The notes under the pieces are model-generated. The model saw nothing but the letters and a program-made list of their open reading frames with translations, was not told where the DNA came from and searched no databases. From Amycolatopsis camponoti (GTDB lineage: Bacteria > Actinomycetota > Actinomycetes > Mycobacteriales > Pseudonocardiaceae), in assembly GCF_902497555.1 (NCBI RefSeq), contig NZ_CABVGP010000001.1, positions 3,700,501 to 3,764,500 of the forward strand: a stretch of DNA of 64,000 nt, given 5' to 3'. A program made the position numbers and the translations under genes. Positions 49,937 to 57,892 of this stretch are shown piece by piece; position 1 is the stretch's first letter, and each line of letters begins with the position of its first letter.

Positions 49937-51373
49937 TCAGGGGGCCGCGTTCATCAGGTCCAGTGCGGTCTGCTGGCGGGCGGCGTCGGCCTGGTCGAAC
50001 GGGCCGGCCCACAGCAGGCCGTACGCGTCCGCGCTGTTCCGGTCGTTCGCGTACGCCGAGTTCGCCTGGCGCTGCAGGTAAGCCGTGTACGGGTGGTCCG
50101 AGAGCGCCGAGTTGAGCGTCGCCAGGTCCCGGGCGTACACGCCCTTGAACGTCGGCCCGTCCGCGCCACCGCCGCCGGCCGACTCGCCCGGGTCGCGGAG
50201 GATGCCGCCGGGGTTCAGGGAGCCGTTCGTGGTCGACGCGTTCGCCATCGCGCGGGCCTTCGTCAGCAGGCTCGCGTCACCCGTCGCGCGGTTCAGTTCG
50301 GTCAGCGCCGCCAGCGGCACGCCCTGGTTGTAGGACCAGACCGCCTGGCCGTTGTTCGCGCACGACGAGGTCAAGCCGTCGTTGACCAGGTTCGAGCCGT
50401 TGATCATGCCGCTGCCGGCGAACCAGCTCCAGCCCGCGCGCGCTCGCGCCAGGTACGCCGTGTCGCCCGGGATCCGGTTGTGCAGGGCCGCGTTCAGCTG
50501 GATGTACAGCGAGTTCGGGATCGCGTTCTTGTAGGTGCGGCTCGTGCTCCACCAGACCCCACCGCCGCAGATGCCGTCCCAGTAGGCGAACATGTGGTCC
50601 GCGTCGGCGCGCGCGGTGTTCAGGTACTTGCTGTCGCCGGTCAGGTCGTACGCGTCCACCCACGCCAGGCCCCACCAGCCGGTGTCGTCGAGGTAGTCGT
50701 TGCGGAACTGGCCTCCCTGGGCGCCGAGGTTCTTCGTGTACGTCGTGTCGATCGCGTAGCGGTAGCTGCCCATGCCGCTGATGCGGGCGTTGTCGATGAT
50801 CGCGGTCAGCGCGTTGGCCGAGTTCCACCAGCCGGTCGTGTCGAAGAGGCCGGAGCCCTGGTTGTAGCGCTCCATCAGCGCCGTCGCGGCCGCGGTGCGC
50901 CGGTCCCAGGCGTTCCACGTCGGGCGCGCCCAGCCGGTGCAGGCGATGCTCCCCGAACCCGCGGGCTGCCCGCAGGCGCGCAGCAGGCCGACACCGCGGT
51001 TGTTCCAGTCGTCGGCGTTGTACATCAGCGTCCGCCAGCCGGTCGAACCCGACGGCGTCGCGGTGTCGCCGAGCTTGCTGCCCGACGCCCACGTGCGCCC
51101 GGCGTCGAACGAGCGGTCCAGCCAGACGTGGTCGCCGGCCGCACCGCCGGTGATCGCGGCCCAGCCCATGTCGTCGCCGTCGTCGAGGTGCAGGGAGAGC
51201 CGGCGGCCGTTGATGGACGCCGACGCGCCTTCGCGGTCGCCGGGGGAGAGTGCGGGATCCCTGGCGTCGCAGTACTTGTCGCAGATCGCCGCCAGGGGAG
51301 CGGCGGCCGGGGAAGGGGCCGGAGCGGGGGTAGCCGCCAAGACCACGGTCAGCAGGGGGATCAGGAAGCTCAT
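49937..51373 (-). CDS. secreted alpha-1,6-mannanase GH76
   Basis: A 478-aa exported glycosidase. A short signal peptide is present (MSFLIPLLTVVLAATPAPAP). Residues 28-115 form a separate small domain (LDDGDDMGWAAITGG, WLDRSFDAGRTW). The (alpha/alpha)6 catalytic domain has the paired acids Asp229-Asp230 in NDYLDDTGWWGLAW. It cuts the alpha-1,6-mannan backbone of fungal mannan or of mycobacterial-type glycans. A TATTAT -10-like sequence lies leftward at 51426-51421. Confidence 0.92.
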   Translation of the reverse strand: MSFLIPLLTVVLAATPAPAPSPAAAPLAAICDKYCDARDPALSPGDREGASASINGRRLSLHLDDGDDMGWAAITGGAAGDHVWLDRSFDAGRTWASGSKLGDTATPSGSTGWRTLMYNADDWNNRGVGLLRACGQPAGSGSIACTGWARPTWNAWDRRTAAATALMERYNQGSGLFDTTGWWNSANALTAIIDNARISGMGSYRYAIDTTYTKNLGAQGGQFRNDYLDDTGWWGLAWVDAYDLTGDSKYLNTARADADHMFAYWDGICGGGVWWSTSRTYKNAIPNSLYIQLNAALHNRIPGDTAYLARARAGWSWFAGSGMINGSNLVNDGLTSSCANNGQAVWSYNQGVPLAALTELNRATGDASLLTKARAMANASTTNGSLNPGGILRDPGESAGGGGADGPTFKGVYARDLATLNSALSDHPYTAYLQRQANSAYANDRNSADAYGLLWAGPFDQADAARQQTALDLMNAAP

Positions 51374-51420
51374 CTGTCACCTTCCGCGCCGAAGGGCGAT
51401 GCTTCCATTTTCGGGAGCTA

Positions 51421-51426
51421 ATAATA
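51421..51426 (-). promoter_or_regulatory. possible -10 element of the GH76 gene
   Basis: TATTAT on the leftward strand, in an AT-rich patch that stands out in this GC-rich DNA, 48 bp before the start. A GGACTGGACCAA stretch just upstream could hold an operator. No strong -35 is seen. Confidence 0.4.
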
Positions 51427-51555
51427 TTGGTCCAGTCCTTTGTCGGACAGGTTTCGGACAGGAATTCCCGCGGCGACTCCCCGCCATGGCGGATTTCGAC
51501 GACGTCCGGCCGGGAAGCGCGGGCTTACCCTGGTGGCCGACGCGGAGGGAGCGGC

Positions 51556-52212
51556 ATGGACGGCCAGCGGGTCTTCGCCGATCGCGAGGACGGCGGCCGC
51601 CGGCTGGCCGCGGAGCTGGCCCGTCGCACCTGGTCCGGCCCGCTCGTGCTCGGTCTCGCCCGCGGTGGCGTCCCGGTGGCCGCCGTGGTCGCGCGACGGC
51701 TCGGCGCCGAGCTCGACGTCGCGGTGGCGCGCAAGATCGGGGCGCCCGGCCGGCGCGAGTTCGGCGTCGGCGCGGTGACCCCGGACGGCCCCGCGATCTA
51801 CGACGAAGCGATCCTGCGCGGGCTGGAGCTCACCGTGGCCCGGATGGCGCGGGTGGAACGCCGGGAACGCGCGGAGGCGCGCCGCCGCCTCGGGCGCTAC
51901 CGGGCCGGGCGGCCCGCCGCCGCCGTCGCCGGTCGCGACGTCATCCTCGTCGACGACGGGCTCGCGACCGGCGTCACCGCGACGGCGGCCCTGCGCGACG
52001 TGCGGGCCGGGAACCCGCGGACCGTCGTGTTCGCGGCGCCGGTCGGCGCCCCGGGCGCGGCCGCGGGGTTGCGGTCCGAAGCGGACGAGGTCGTCTGCGT
52101 CACCGAACCGCCGGACTTTCGCGCCGTCGGCCAGTGGTACGCGGATTTCCGCCAGACGAGTGACGAAGATGTCCTTGACCTGCTGCTCCACCTGGGGGAA
52201 CGCCGGGGTTGA
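51556..52212 (+). CDS. phosphoribosyltransferase-fold protein
   Basis: A 218-aa protein with the PRPP loop VILVDDGLATGVTATAALR near residue 137 and an N-terminal strand ARGGVPVAAVVARRL. It belongs to the stand-alone phosphoribosyltransferase group often found in stress or dormancy regulons, with unknown base substrate. The ATG at 51556 has GGAGGG upstream. The last four bases overlap the promoter of the next gene. Confidence 0.88.
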   Translation: MDGQRVFADREDGGRRLAAELARRTWSGPLVLGLARGGVPVAAVVARRLGAELDVAVARKIGAPGRREFGVGAVTPDGPAIYDEAILRGLELTVARMARVERRERAEARRRLGRYRAGRPAAAVAGRDVILVDDGLATGVTATAALRDVRAGNPRTVVFAAPVGAPGAAAGLRSEADEVVCVTEPPDFRAVGQWYADFRQTSDEDVLDLLLHLGERRG

Positions 52213-52232
52213 CCGGATGGGCCGTGGGGTAC
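52208..52232 (+). promoter_or_regulatory. SigB/SigF-type promoter of the DUF6292 gene
   Basis: GTTG (52208-52211), 15 bp, GGGTAC (52227-52232). It matches the stress sigma pattern and places transcription start near 52239, which excludes the in-frame TTG at 52209 as start codon. Confidence 0.6.
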
Positions 52233-52271
52233 CACCCGGCGGGGATACCGAGCGAGATGGGCAGGCGCGTG

Positions 52272-52706
52272 ATGATCGAACGGGACGGACTCGGGGCCGC
52301 GGCGCGCGGACTGAGGCAGTACCTGCTGGCCATCGCGGCCGAGCTGGACGCGCCCGCCTGGTTCTGCGAGGTGGACGCGCCCGCCACGGCGTACCTCGCG
52401 CTGGAGCAGCGGCTCGCGCGGTTCCCGGAGCACGAAACGGCACTGCTGTGGGACGAGCGCGACGGCTGGGCCGCGGCGGTGGAGTCGGCGACCGGCGACG
52501 ACGTCGTCGTGCTCGCCTACCTCGGCGAAGACGTGCTGCCGGCCCCGAAGGCGGTCGTGGCGTTCGTGCGCGGGCTCTACGGCGACAGCTACCCCGGGCA
52601 GCCGGATCCGCCGGACTTCCGGAGACCCGGGGCCCCGGACGGCTTCGACGAACGGCTCGCCACGTATGCGGGCGACGACGTCTGCCTGCCCGAGGGCCAA
52701 GCCTGA
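52272..52706 (+). CDS. DUF6292 family protein
   Basis: A protein of about 144 aa with the DUF6292 pattern: GLRQYLLAIAAELDAPAWF, ATAYLALEQRLARFPEHET and LLWDERDGWAAAVES. The family is confined to Pseudonocardiaceae-like actinomycetes and has no known function. The start at 52272 is preferred because GGCAGG lies 6 nt upstream and the mapped promoter lies before it. An ATG at 52257 is also possible. No membrane segment or signal. Confidence 0.75.
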   Translation: MIERDGLGAAARGLRQYLLAIAAELDAPAWFCEVDAPATAYLALEQRLARFPEHETALLWDERDGWAAAVESATGDDVVVLAYLGEDVLPAPKAVVAFVRGLYGDSYPGQPDPPDFRRPGAPDGFDERLATYAGDDVCLPEGQA

Positions 52707-52707
52707 G

Positions 52708-53070
52708 TCAGCGCGGCGGGAGGACGCAGAACTCGTTGCCCTCCGGGTCCGCGAGCACGATCCACGGGTCGTCGGGCGGATCGTCGAGGACCTTCGCGCC
52801 CAGCATCACCAGCCGCGCCACCTCGGCGCGCTGGTCGCCGGCCGCCGGGGCCAGGTCGAGGTGCAGCCGGTTCTTACCGGCCTTCTCCTCGGGTACCGGC
52901 TGGAACAGCAAGGCCGGCCCATCGTCGAGGTCCAGCTGCCGGTAGGTCACCCCGTGGGAGTCGGTCCAGGTCCGCGTCTTCCCCGTCCCCAGCGCCTTTT
53001 CCCAGAACTCGGCCAGCCGGTCCGGCCGACGGCAGTCGACCGCGACGGCCAGGATTCCCAGGGTGCTCAC
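52708..53070 (-). CDS. VOC/glyoxalase-like protein
   Basis: A 120-aa vicinal-oxygen-chelate fold protein: VSTLGILAVAVDCRRPDRLA, then KNRLHLDLAPAAGD and DPEGNEFCVLPPR. It belongs to the glyoxalase-like group of unknown substrate. The GTG overlaps the stop of the upstream gene. It is last of the three-gene leftward operon that begins with DUF4383. A distant paralogue is at 63567-63944. Confidence 0.85.
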   Translation of the reverse strand: MSTLGILAVAVDCRRPDRLAEFWEKALGTGKTRTWTDSHGVTYRQLDLDDGPALLFQPVPEEKAGKNRLHLDLAPAAGDQRAEVARLVMLGAKVLDDPPDDPWIVLADPEGNEFCVLPPR

Positions 53071-53495
53071 GCCCGCTCCACCGCCCGGTTGATCGCCTCG
53101 GCGACCAGGTCGGGCTCGGCCACCGTGACCGTCAGTCCCGGGTGGCGGATCAGGCCCCACGGGTCGATGCCCGGCACCGGCTCGTGGAACCGCACGCACA
53201 CCCCGCCTTCGGTCGTAGTGCCGAAAGTCAGGCCGTGGTCCGCGAGCGACAATCGGACGCCGAGACCGCGAAGCGGGTGGTACGGGCCACTGGCTTCGGC
53301 GCCGGCGACGTTGCTCAGCGGGGTCGAGACGAACCACGGTCCGAGCCGGACGCGCAGGCCGTCCGCGTCGAGCTCCAGCCCGCTGCGGTGACCCAGCGCG
53401 CGGCGGAGCGGGGGAAACCCGACGGCGAACTCCGCGCGCAGGCGGTAGTGCACGACGACGGCGGGTTCCGTCGCCGCCGGATCCGTGGTCGTCAT
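53067..53495 (-). CDS. conserved protein of unknown function
   Basis: A 142-aa protein predicted as beta-rich with no signal or membrane segment. It has VVVHYRLRAEFAVGFPPLRR and PWFVSTPLSNVAGAEASGPY stretches. Similar proteins are common in actinobacteria, but I cannot name the family. It is coupled to its neighbours by 4-bp overlaps on both sides. Confidence 0.7.
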   Translation of the reverse strand: MTTTDPAATEPAVVVHYRLRAEFAVGFPPLRRALGHRSGLELDADGLRVRLGPWFVSTPLSNVAGAEASGPYHPLRGLGVRLSLADHGLTFGTTTEGGVCVRFHEPVPGIDPWGLIRHPGLTVTVAEPDLVAEAINRAVERA

Positions 53496-53917
53496 GCGCT
53501 CGTGCCCTTCGTCGGGTGGGGGGCGGTGGCGCGGGCCCCGGCGATCCCGAGCACCAGCCCGGCGACCGCGGTGAGACCGTGCAGCACGTTGTCCGCCCAG
53601 TTGATGTCGATCGGGTCCTCCGGGTTGCCGAAGGCCGCCGCCAGGACGCCGTAAGCGGTCATCCCGGCGAAGCCGGTGAAGACGACCCAGCAGTAGATGA
53701 TCGAGCCGGTGCGCCGCGTCGCGGCGAGCAGCCCGAGCACGCCGACGGCGGCGTGGACGAGATTGAGCAGCGCCGTCACGCCGAAGATCCCGAGTGCCGG
53801 CGTTCCCGGCGTCAGGAACCCGGCGATCCCCAGTGCGAGGTAGAGCAGCCCGAGCGACGCGACGGCCGGGCGAAGCCAGGCCGCGCCGCTGCGCGAGCGG
53901 GTCTCGGCGGACGTCAT
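53492..53917 (-). CDS. DUF4383 membrane protein
   Basis: A 141-aa integral membrane protein with four helices (LGLLYLALGIAGFL; LGIFGVTALLNLVHAAVGVL; IIYCWVVFTGFAGMTAYGVL; VLHGLTAVAGLVLGIAGA). The loop with NLVHAAVG and NVLHGLTA is the DUF4383 hallmark. These proteins recur in actinobacterial stress regulons. It heads a three-gene leftward operon with a SigB/SigF-like promoter at 53948-53972. Confidence 0.85.
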   Translation of the reverse strand: MTSAETRSRSGAAWLRPAVASLGLLYLALGIAGFLTPGTPALGIFGVTALLNLVHAAVGVLGLLAATRRTGSIIYCWVVFTGFAGMTAYGVLAAAFGNPEDPIDINWADNVLHGLTAVAGLVLGIAGARATAPHPTKGTSA

Positions 53918-53947
53918 AGAGGAGTCTCCTTCGGCGTTCAGGGGCGG

Positions 53948-53972
53948 ATACCCGGCGTCGTGACCGGCAAAC
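53948..53972 (-). promoter_or_regulatory. SigB/SigF-type promoter of the DUF4383 operon
   Basis: On the leftward strand GTTT (53972-53969), 15 bp, GGGTAT (53953-53948), an exact match to the stress sigma consensus. The start codon is 30 bp downstream. Confidence 0.7.
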
Positions 53973-54078
53973 GGGGAAGGGGAAGAGGCCGGACGGCGGA
54001 GCTGGTGGGCCCGCCGTCCGGCCCGCGGCCGGGACCCGCGCCGGTCCCTGCAGCCAGGACGCGGGCCCCTGGTCTTCA

Positions 54079-54093
54079 GGGGGACGTTCCCCC
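54079..54093. other. short hairpin in the DUF4383/FUSC gap
   Basis: GGGGGA and TCCCCC pair around CGT. It lies in the 297-bp gap between the two divergent genes. No gene is visible in this gap. Confidence 0.4.
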
Positions 54094-54098
54094 GGCGG

Positions 54099-54123
54099 CT
54101 ACCCCGTCCTCACGGGGCCAAAC
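54099..54123 (-). promoter_or_regulatory. second SigB/SigF-like promoter, leftward
   Basis: GTTT (54123-54120), 15 bp, GGGTAG (54104-54099). It is about 180 bp upstream of the DUF4383 start and may be a secondary promoter of that operon. Confidence 0.4.
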
Positions 54124-54162
54124 GTGGAAGCTGAAGTGTCCGAAGTGGACATGAGACCCCGC

Positions 54163-54188
54163 GTGTCGGCCGGGGCGCGCGCGGGTAA
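54163..54188 (+). promoter_or_regulatory. SigB/SigF-like promoter of the FUSC gene
   Basis: GTGT, 16 bp, GGGTAA (54183-54188). A weaker match than the others but correctly placed, 26 bp before the ATG. Confidence 0.45.
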
Positions 54189-54214
54189 CAGGGAGCGACA
54201 CCGAGGAGGTGGGG

Positions 54215-55387
54215 ATGACCGGACGGCGTGACCGCGCCCGCGCCTTGCGGCTGAAGGCGGGCGACGACGTCAAGCGCGGCCTGGCCGCCGCCTTCGCGCC
54301 GGGTGAGGCCGAACGGCACGACCGGACGCCGCTGGGCTGGTTCGCCCGCGCGCTGCGGGTGCCGGGCCGCGAACGCCGGATCGTCGTCCAGGCGGCCAAG
54401 GCCACGCTGGCGGCGACCGGGGCGTGGCTGCTGGCGACGCTGGTGCTGAAGCTGCCGCAGCCGTTCCTCGCCCCGTACGCGGCGATCTTCCTCGTGGAGG
54501 CGACCGTGTACCGGTCGATGCGCGGGTGGGTCCAGCAGGTCGGCTCGGTGGCCACCGGCGTGCTGCTCGCCGCGGTGGCCGGTCAGCTGATTCCGTCGCA
54601 GGCCGTCGCGCTTGCCGTCGTCGTGTTCGTGGGCCTGCTCGCGGGCAACTGGCGGCGCTTCGGGGATTCGGGGGTCTGGGTCGGCGTCACCGGCATGCTG
54701 CTGGTTTCCTATGGCACGGCGCGGGACCCGGCGCTGATGGGTGACCGCCTCCTGGAGACGGCGATCGGCGCGGCCATCGGCGTCGCGGTGAACACCTTGA
54801 TCTTCCCGCCGCTCTACGGCGAACGCCTGGCCACGGCGGCCGACCGGCTCGCCACGGCCCTGGCGGACCTCCTCGAGTCGCTTTCCGACCTGGTCCGCCG
54901 CGACGAGCCGGGGAACCTCGACGACCTGCTGTCCCAGGCCCAGGACGCGCGAAGCCAGGTGCTGGCGGCCGAAGAGGCGGCCGGCCTGACGCGGGAAGGG
55001 CGGCTGCTCAACCTCCGCCGCGGCCGCCCGAAGGCCGGCGCGCGCCACGAGCGTCCACTTCGGACGCTGATCGCGTTGTGGCCTTCGGTGGCCCAGCTGA
55101 TCACCGCGGTGCACACCACCGCGGTCCGGCGCGAGCAGCACCCGTTCGAGTACCCCTGGCCGGACGCGCGGGAGTCGCTGGCGGACCTGGTGCACCTGCT
55201 GGCCGGCGCCGTCCAGGCGGTGGCCGTGGCCGGGGCGCCGGTCGATCTGGAGGAGTGCCGCGCCCTGCTGGAGAAGCTGGAGGAGCGGCTGGTGACGGCG
55301 GAGGAGGACGGGGTGCCGGCCCGCCTGGGCCTGGGCACGATGACGCTCCCCGCGCGGCTGCTGGTGGAAAAGCTGGAAGACCGCTGA
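54215..55387 (+). CDS. FUSC/aromatic-acid exporter family membrane protein
   Basis: A 390-aa protein. A membrane half (residues 55-190) has about five or six helices (AAKATLAATGAWLLATLVLK, then VAVNTLIFPPLYGERLATA). The C-terminal half is helical and cytoplasmic. The FUSC family exports aromatic acids or fusaric acid, though many actinobacterial members are uncharacterised. The ATG at 54215 has GAGGAGG 5 nt upstream, better than the GTG at 54209. Confidence 0.85.
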   Translation: MTGRRDRARALRLKAGDDVKRGLAAAFAPGEAERHDRTPLGWFARALRVPGRERRIVVQAAKATLAATGAWLLATLVLKLPQPFLAPYAAIFLVEATVYRSMRGWVQQVGSVATGVLLAAVAGQLIPSQAVALAVVVFVGLLAGNWRRFGDSGVWVGVTGMLLVSYGTARDPALMGDRLLETAIGAAIGVAVNTLIFPPLYGERLATAADRLATALADLLESLSDLVRRDEPGNLDDLLSQAQDARSQVLAAEEAAGLTREGRLLNLRRGRPKAGARHERPLRTLIALWPSVAQLITAVHTTAVRREQHPFEYPWPDARESLADLVHLLAGAVQAVAVAGAPVDLEECRALLEKLEERLVTAEEDGVPARLGLGTMTLPARLLVEKLEDR

Positions 55388-55391
55388 CCGG

Positions 55392-55997
55392 TCACGACGC
55401 CGGGTACTGCCGCTCCCCGAGCAGGGTCGCCAGGTGCACGGCGTTGCGGACCAGGGTCGCGTTCGCCGAGGCCACGGCCTTCGGCGTCTCGTCGAGGTCC
55501 TGGTAGTCGCCACCCTGCATGGCTTCGCCGTTCCAGTACGTGCCGCCCTGTGCGGGCACCGTGAAGCCGACGTCGTTCAGGGCCTGGAACAGGTCGGCGA
55601 TGATCTTGTGGGCGCCGTCCTCGTTGCCGACGACCGCCGCGACCGCGACCTTGCCGAACATCGCCGGCCGGCCTTCGTCGTCCGTTTCGGCCAAAGCGGC
55701 GTCCAACCGCTCGAGGACGCGCTGCGCGACGCTCGACATGTGGCCGACCCAGGTCGGGGTGGCGACGAGCAGGATGTCCGCGGCGGCGATCTTCCGCCGG
55801 ATATCCGGCCACTCGTCGCCGGATCCCATGTCGGCTTCCACGCCGGGGCGCACGTCGTGGTCGACGACCCGGACGACCTCGCCCGTGGCGCCGTGCTCGG
55901 CGAAGAGGTCGAGCAGCTGACGCGCGATGAGGTCGCTGCTCGACTTCGACGGCGACGGCTTGAGCGTGCAGGTCAGCGCGAGGACGCGCAGGGTCAT
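55392..55997 (-). CDS. NAD(P)H-dependent FMN reductase, flavodoxin fold
   Basis: A 201-aa flavoprotein. The phosphate loop is TCTLKPSPSKSSSD near residue 10. FMN-binding residues include VATPTWVGHMSSVAQRVLER and the later AVVGNEDGAH. It probably reduces quinones or flavin as a protection enzyme. The gene is convergent with the FUSC gene and has its own stress-type promoter at 56060-56084. Confidence 0.88.
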   Translation of the reverse strand: MTLRVLALTCTLKPSPSKSSSDLIARQLLDLFAEHGATGEVVRVVDHDVRPGVEADMGSGDEWPDIRRKIAAADILLVATPTWVGHMSSVAQRVLERLDAALAETDDEGRPAMFGKVAVAAVVGNEDGAHKIIADLFQALNDVGFTVPAQGGTYWNGEAMQGGDYQDLDETPKAVASANATLVRNAVHLATLLGERQYPAS

Positions 55998-56059
55998 GAC
56001 TGCCTCCGTGGATCCGTGCCGGCGCCCGGCGTGAAATCACGGGCGAGTCGCTGGTGCGG

Positions 56060-56084
56060 CTACCCGGCCCCGGTGGTCGCAAAC
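56060..56084 (-). promoter_or_regulatory. SigB/SigF-type promoter of the FMN reductase gene
   Basis: Leftward GTTT (56084-56081), 15 bp, GGGTAG (56065-56060). It is 63 bp before the start codon. Confidence 0.55.
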
Positions 56085-56136
56085 ACCCCCGGCAGCGCGC
56101 GCGAGGGATCACCGCTGCGGTTCCCGGCGGACACCT

Positions 56137-56161
56137 GTTGAATGTGCCCCGGAAGGGGTAC
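56137..56161 (+). promoter_or_regulatory. SigB/SigF-type promoter of the DUF47-Pit operon
   Basis: GTTG (56137-56140), 15 bp, GGGTAC (56156-56161). It is 42 bp before the ATG at 56203 and argues for that start over the in-frame GTG at 56170. Confidence 0.6.
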
Positions 56162-56202
56162 CGCCGCTCGTGGCGGTCGCGTCGACGAAGGGACGGCTCT
56201 TC

Positions 56203-56817
56203 ATGCGGTTCACCCCACGGGGTACCCGGTTCTTCGACCTGCTCACCGACGCGGCGAGAAACCTGGTCACCGCCACCGCGGTGCTGCACGATCTCGTCGC
56301 CGCCGAACCGGCCGACCGGGAACCCCTCGCGAAGCGCCTGCACGAGGTCGAGCACCACGGCGACGAGCTGATGCACACGATCATGGTGGAGCTGAACAGC
56401 TCGTTCGTCACGCCGTTCGACCGCGAGGACATCCAGGCGCTGGCCGGGAAGATCGACGACGCGCTCGACTTCATGGACACCGCGGCGGACCTGGCCGTGC
56501 TGTACCGCCTCGGGGCCTTCCCGCCGGGCACCGACTTGCTGGTCCGGGTGCTGTCCCGCTGCGCCGAGCTGACCGCGACGTCGATGCCCGGGCTGGCCAA
56601 GGTGGGGGACCTCGAGCCGTACTGGATCGAGATCAACGAGCTGGAGAACGAGGCCGACCGGATCTACCGGCGCATCCTGGCTCACCTGTTCGAGCCGGGC
56701 GGGGACGCCCTCGAGGTGCTGAAGACCAAGGAGGTCGTCGAGCAGTTCGAGCTGGCGGCCGACGCGTTCGAGCACGTCGCCGACGTGGTGCAGACCATCG
56801 CGGTCAAGGAGTCCTGA
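56203..56817 (+). CDS. DUF47/PhoU-like protein
   Basis: A 204-aa all-helical protein (MRFTPRGTRFFDLLTDAARN) with the two metal-binding motifs of the family (ELENEADRIYRRIL, and VEHHGDELMHTI in the first half). DUF47 proteins (PhoU relatives) sit beside Pit transporters and modulate them. The Pit gene follows with no gap (stop 56817, GTG 56818). Confidence 0.9.
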   Translation: MRFTPRGTRFFDLLTDAARNLVTATAVLHDLVAAEPADREPLAKRLHEVEHHGDELMHTIMVELNSSFVTPFDREDIQALAGKIDDALDFMDTAADLAVLYRLGAFPPGTDLLVRVLSRCAELTATSMPGLAKVGDLEPYWIEINELENEADRIYRRILAHLFEPGGDALEVLKTKEVVEQFELAADAFEHVADVVQTIAVKES

Positions 56818-57813
56818 GTGACGGGCACCGCCGCCCTGGTCGTCGTGATCGTCCTGACGCTCTTCTTCGACTACACCAACGGGTTCCACGACGCGGCGAA
56901 CGCGATCGCGAGCGCGGTGTCGACCCGGGCGCTGACCCTGCGCGCGGCGCTGCTGCTGGCGGCGGTGATGAACCTGGCGGGCGCGCTGCTGTCGACCGGC
57001 ATCGCCGCGACGGTGGCCAAGGGCATCATCGACGTCCCGGCCGGCCCGGACGCGCTCACGGTCGTGTTCGCCGCGCTCGCCGGGGCGATCACCTGGAACC
57101 TGACCACCTGGTACTTCGGGCTCCCGTCGTCGTCTTCGCACTCGCTGATCGGTGGGATGGTCGGCGCGGCGCTGGCCGCCGCGAGCACCGTGCACTGGGC
57201 CGGGATCGGCGAGAAGGTGCTGATCCCGATGGTGGCGTCGCCGCTGCTCGGGCTGGGGCTCGGCTACTTCGCCATGGTCGCGGCGCTGTGGCTGCTGCGG
57301 CGCGCCAACCCGCACCGCAGCGGCCGGGTGTTCCGCCGGTTCCAGATCCTCTCGGCGTCGGCGCTCGCCCTCGGCCACGGTCTCCAGGACGCGCAGAAGG
57401 GCATGGGCGTGATCGTCCTGGCGCTGGTGGCGGCGGGCGAGCAGAAGACGTTCGACGTGCCGTTGTGGGCCACGCTGCTGTGCGCCGCGGCGTTGTCGCT
57501 GGGTACCTATTCGGGCGGGCTCCGGATCATGCGGACCCTGGGCCGGCGGGTGTTCCCCCTGGACCCGCCGCACGGTTTCGTCGCGGAGTCGGTGGCGTCG
57601 TCGGTGTTGTACGTGACGGCGTTCGCGGTGAAGGCCCCGATCTCGACGACCCACGTGATCACGGCGGCGATCATGGGGGTGGGTGCCACCCGGCGGCTGT
57701 CGGCGGTGCGGTGGGGGATCGCGCGGGACATCGTGCTGGGCTGGGTGCTGACGTTCCCCGCCGCGGCGGCGGTCGCGGCCGCGGTGTACCTGGTGGCCGA
57801 CGCGCTCACCTGA
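56818..57813 (+). CDS. Pit-family inorganic phosphate transporter
   Basis: A 331-aa low-affinity phosphate (metal-phosphate) permease with about ten helices. The duplicated PiT signatures are visible: DYTNGFHDAANAIASAVSTR near the N terminus and SALALGHGLQDAQKGMG in the second half. It works with the DUF47 protein encoded upstream. The two form one operon under the promoter at 56137-56161. Confidence 0.93.
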   Translation: MTGTAALVVVIVLTLFFDYTNGFHDAANAIASAVSTRALTLRAALLLAAVMNLAGALLSTGIAATVAKGIIDVPAGPDALTVVFAALAGAITWNLTTWYFGLPSSSSHSLIGGMVGAALAAASTVHWAGIGEKVLIPMVASPLLGLGLGYFAMVAALWLLRRANPHRSGRVFRRFQILSASALALGHGLQDAQKGMGVIVLALVAAGEQKTFDVPLWATLLCAAALSLGTYSGGLRIMRTLGRRVFPLDPPHGFVAESVASSVLYVTAFAVKAPISTTHVITAAIMGVGATRRLSAVRWGIARDIVLGWVLTFPAAAAVAAAVYLVADALT

Positions 57814-57818
57814 GACGC

Positions 57819-57843
57819 GTTTGCCTGCTCCCCGCGCGGGAAA
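57819..57843 (+). promoter_or_regulatory. SigB/SigF-like promoter of the alcohol dehydrogenase gene
   Basis: GTTT (57819-57822), 15 bp, GGGAAA (57838-57843). The -10 departs from GGGTAY at one key base, so it is weaker. Confidence 0.4.
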
Positions 57844-57892
57844 CCGGGGCCCGAGAGAGCCCGACGAGACCCGCACGCGGAATGGGAGAGCC

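Noticed and set aside
54099..54123. Separate leftward gene driven by the second GTTT-N15-GGGTAG
   Set aside because: No plausible coding frame between this site and the DUF4383 gene, so it is kept only as a possible second promoter.
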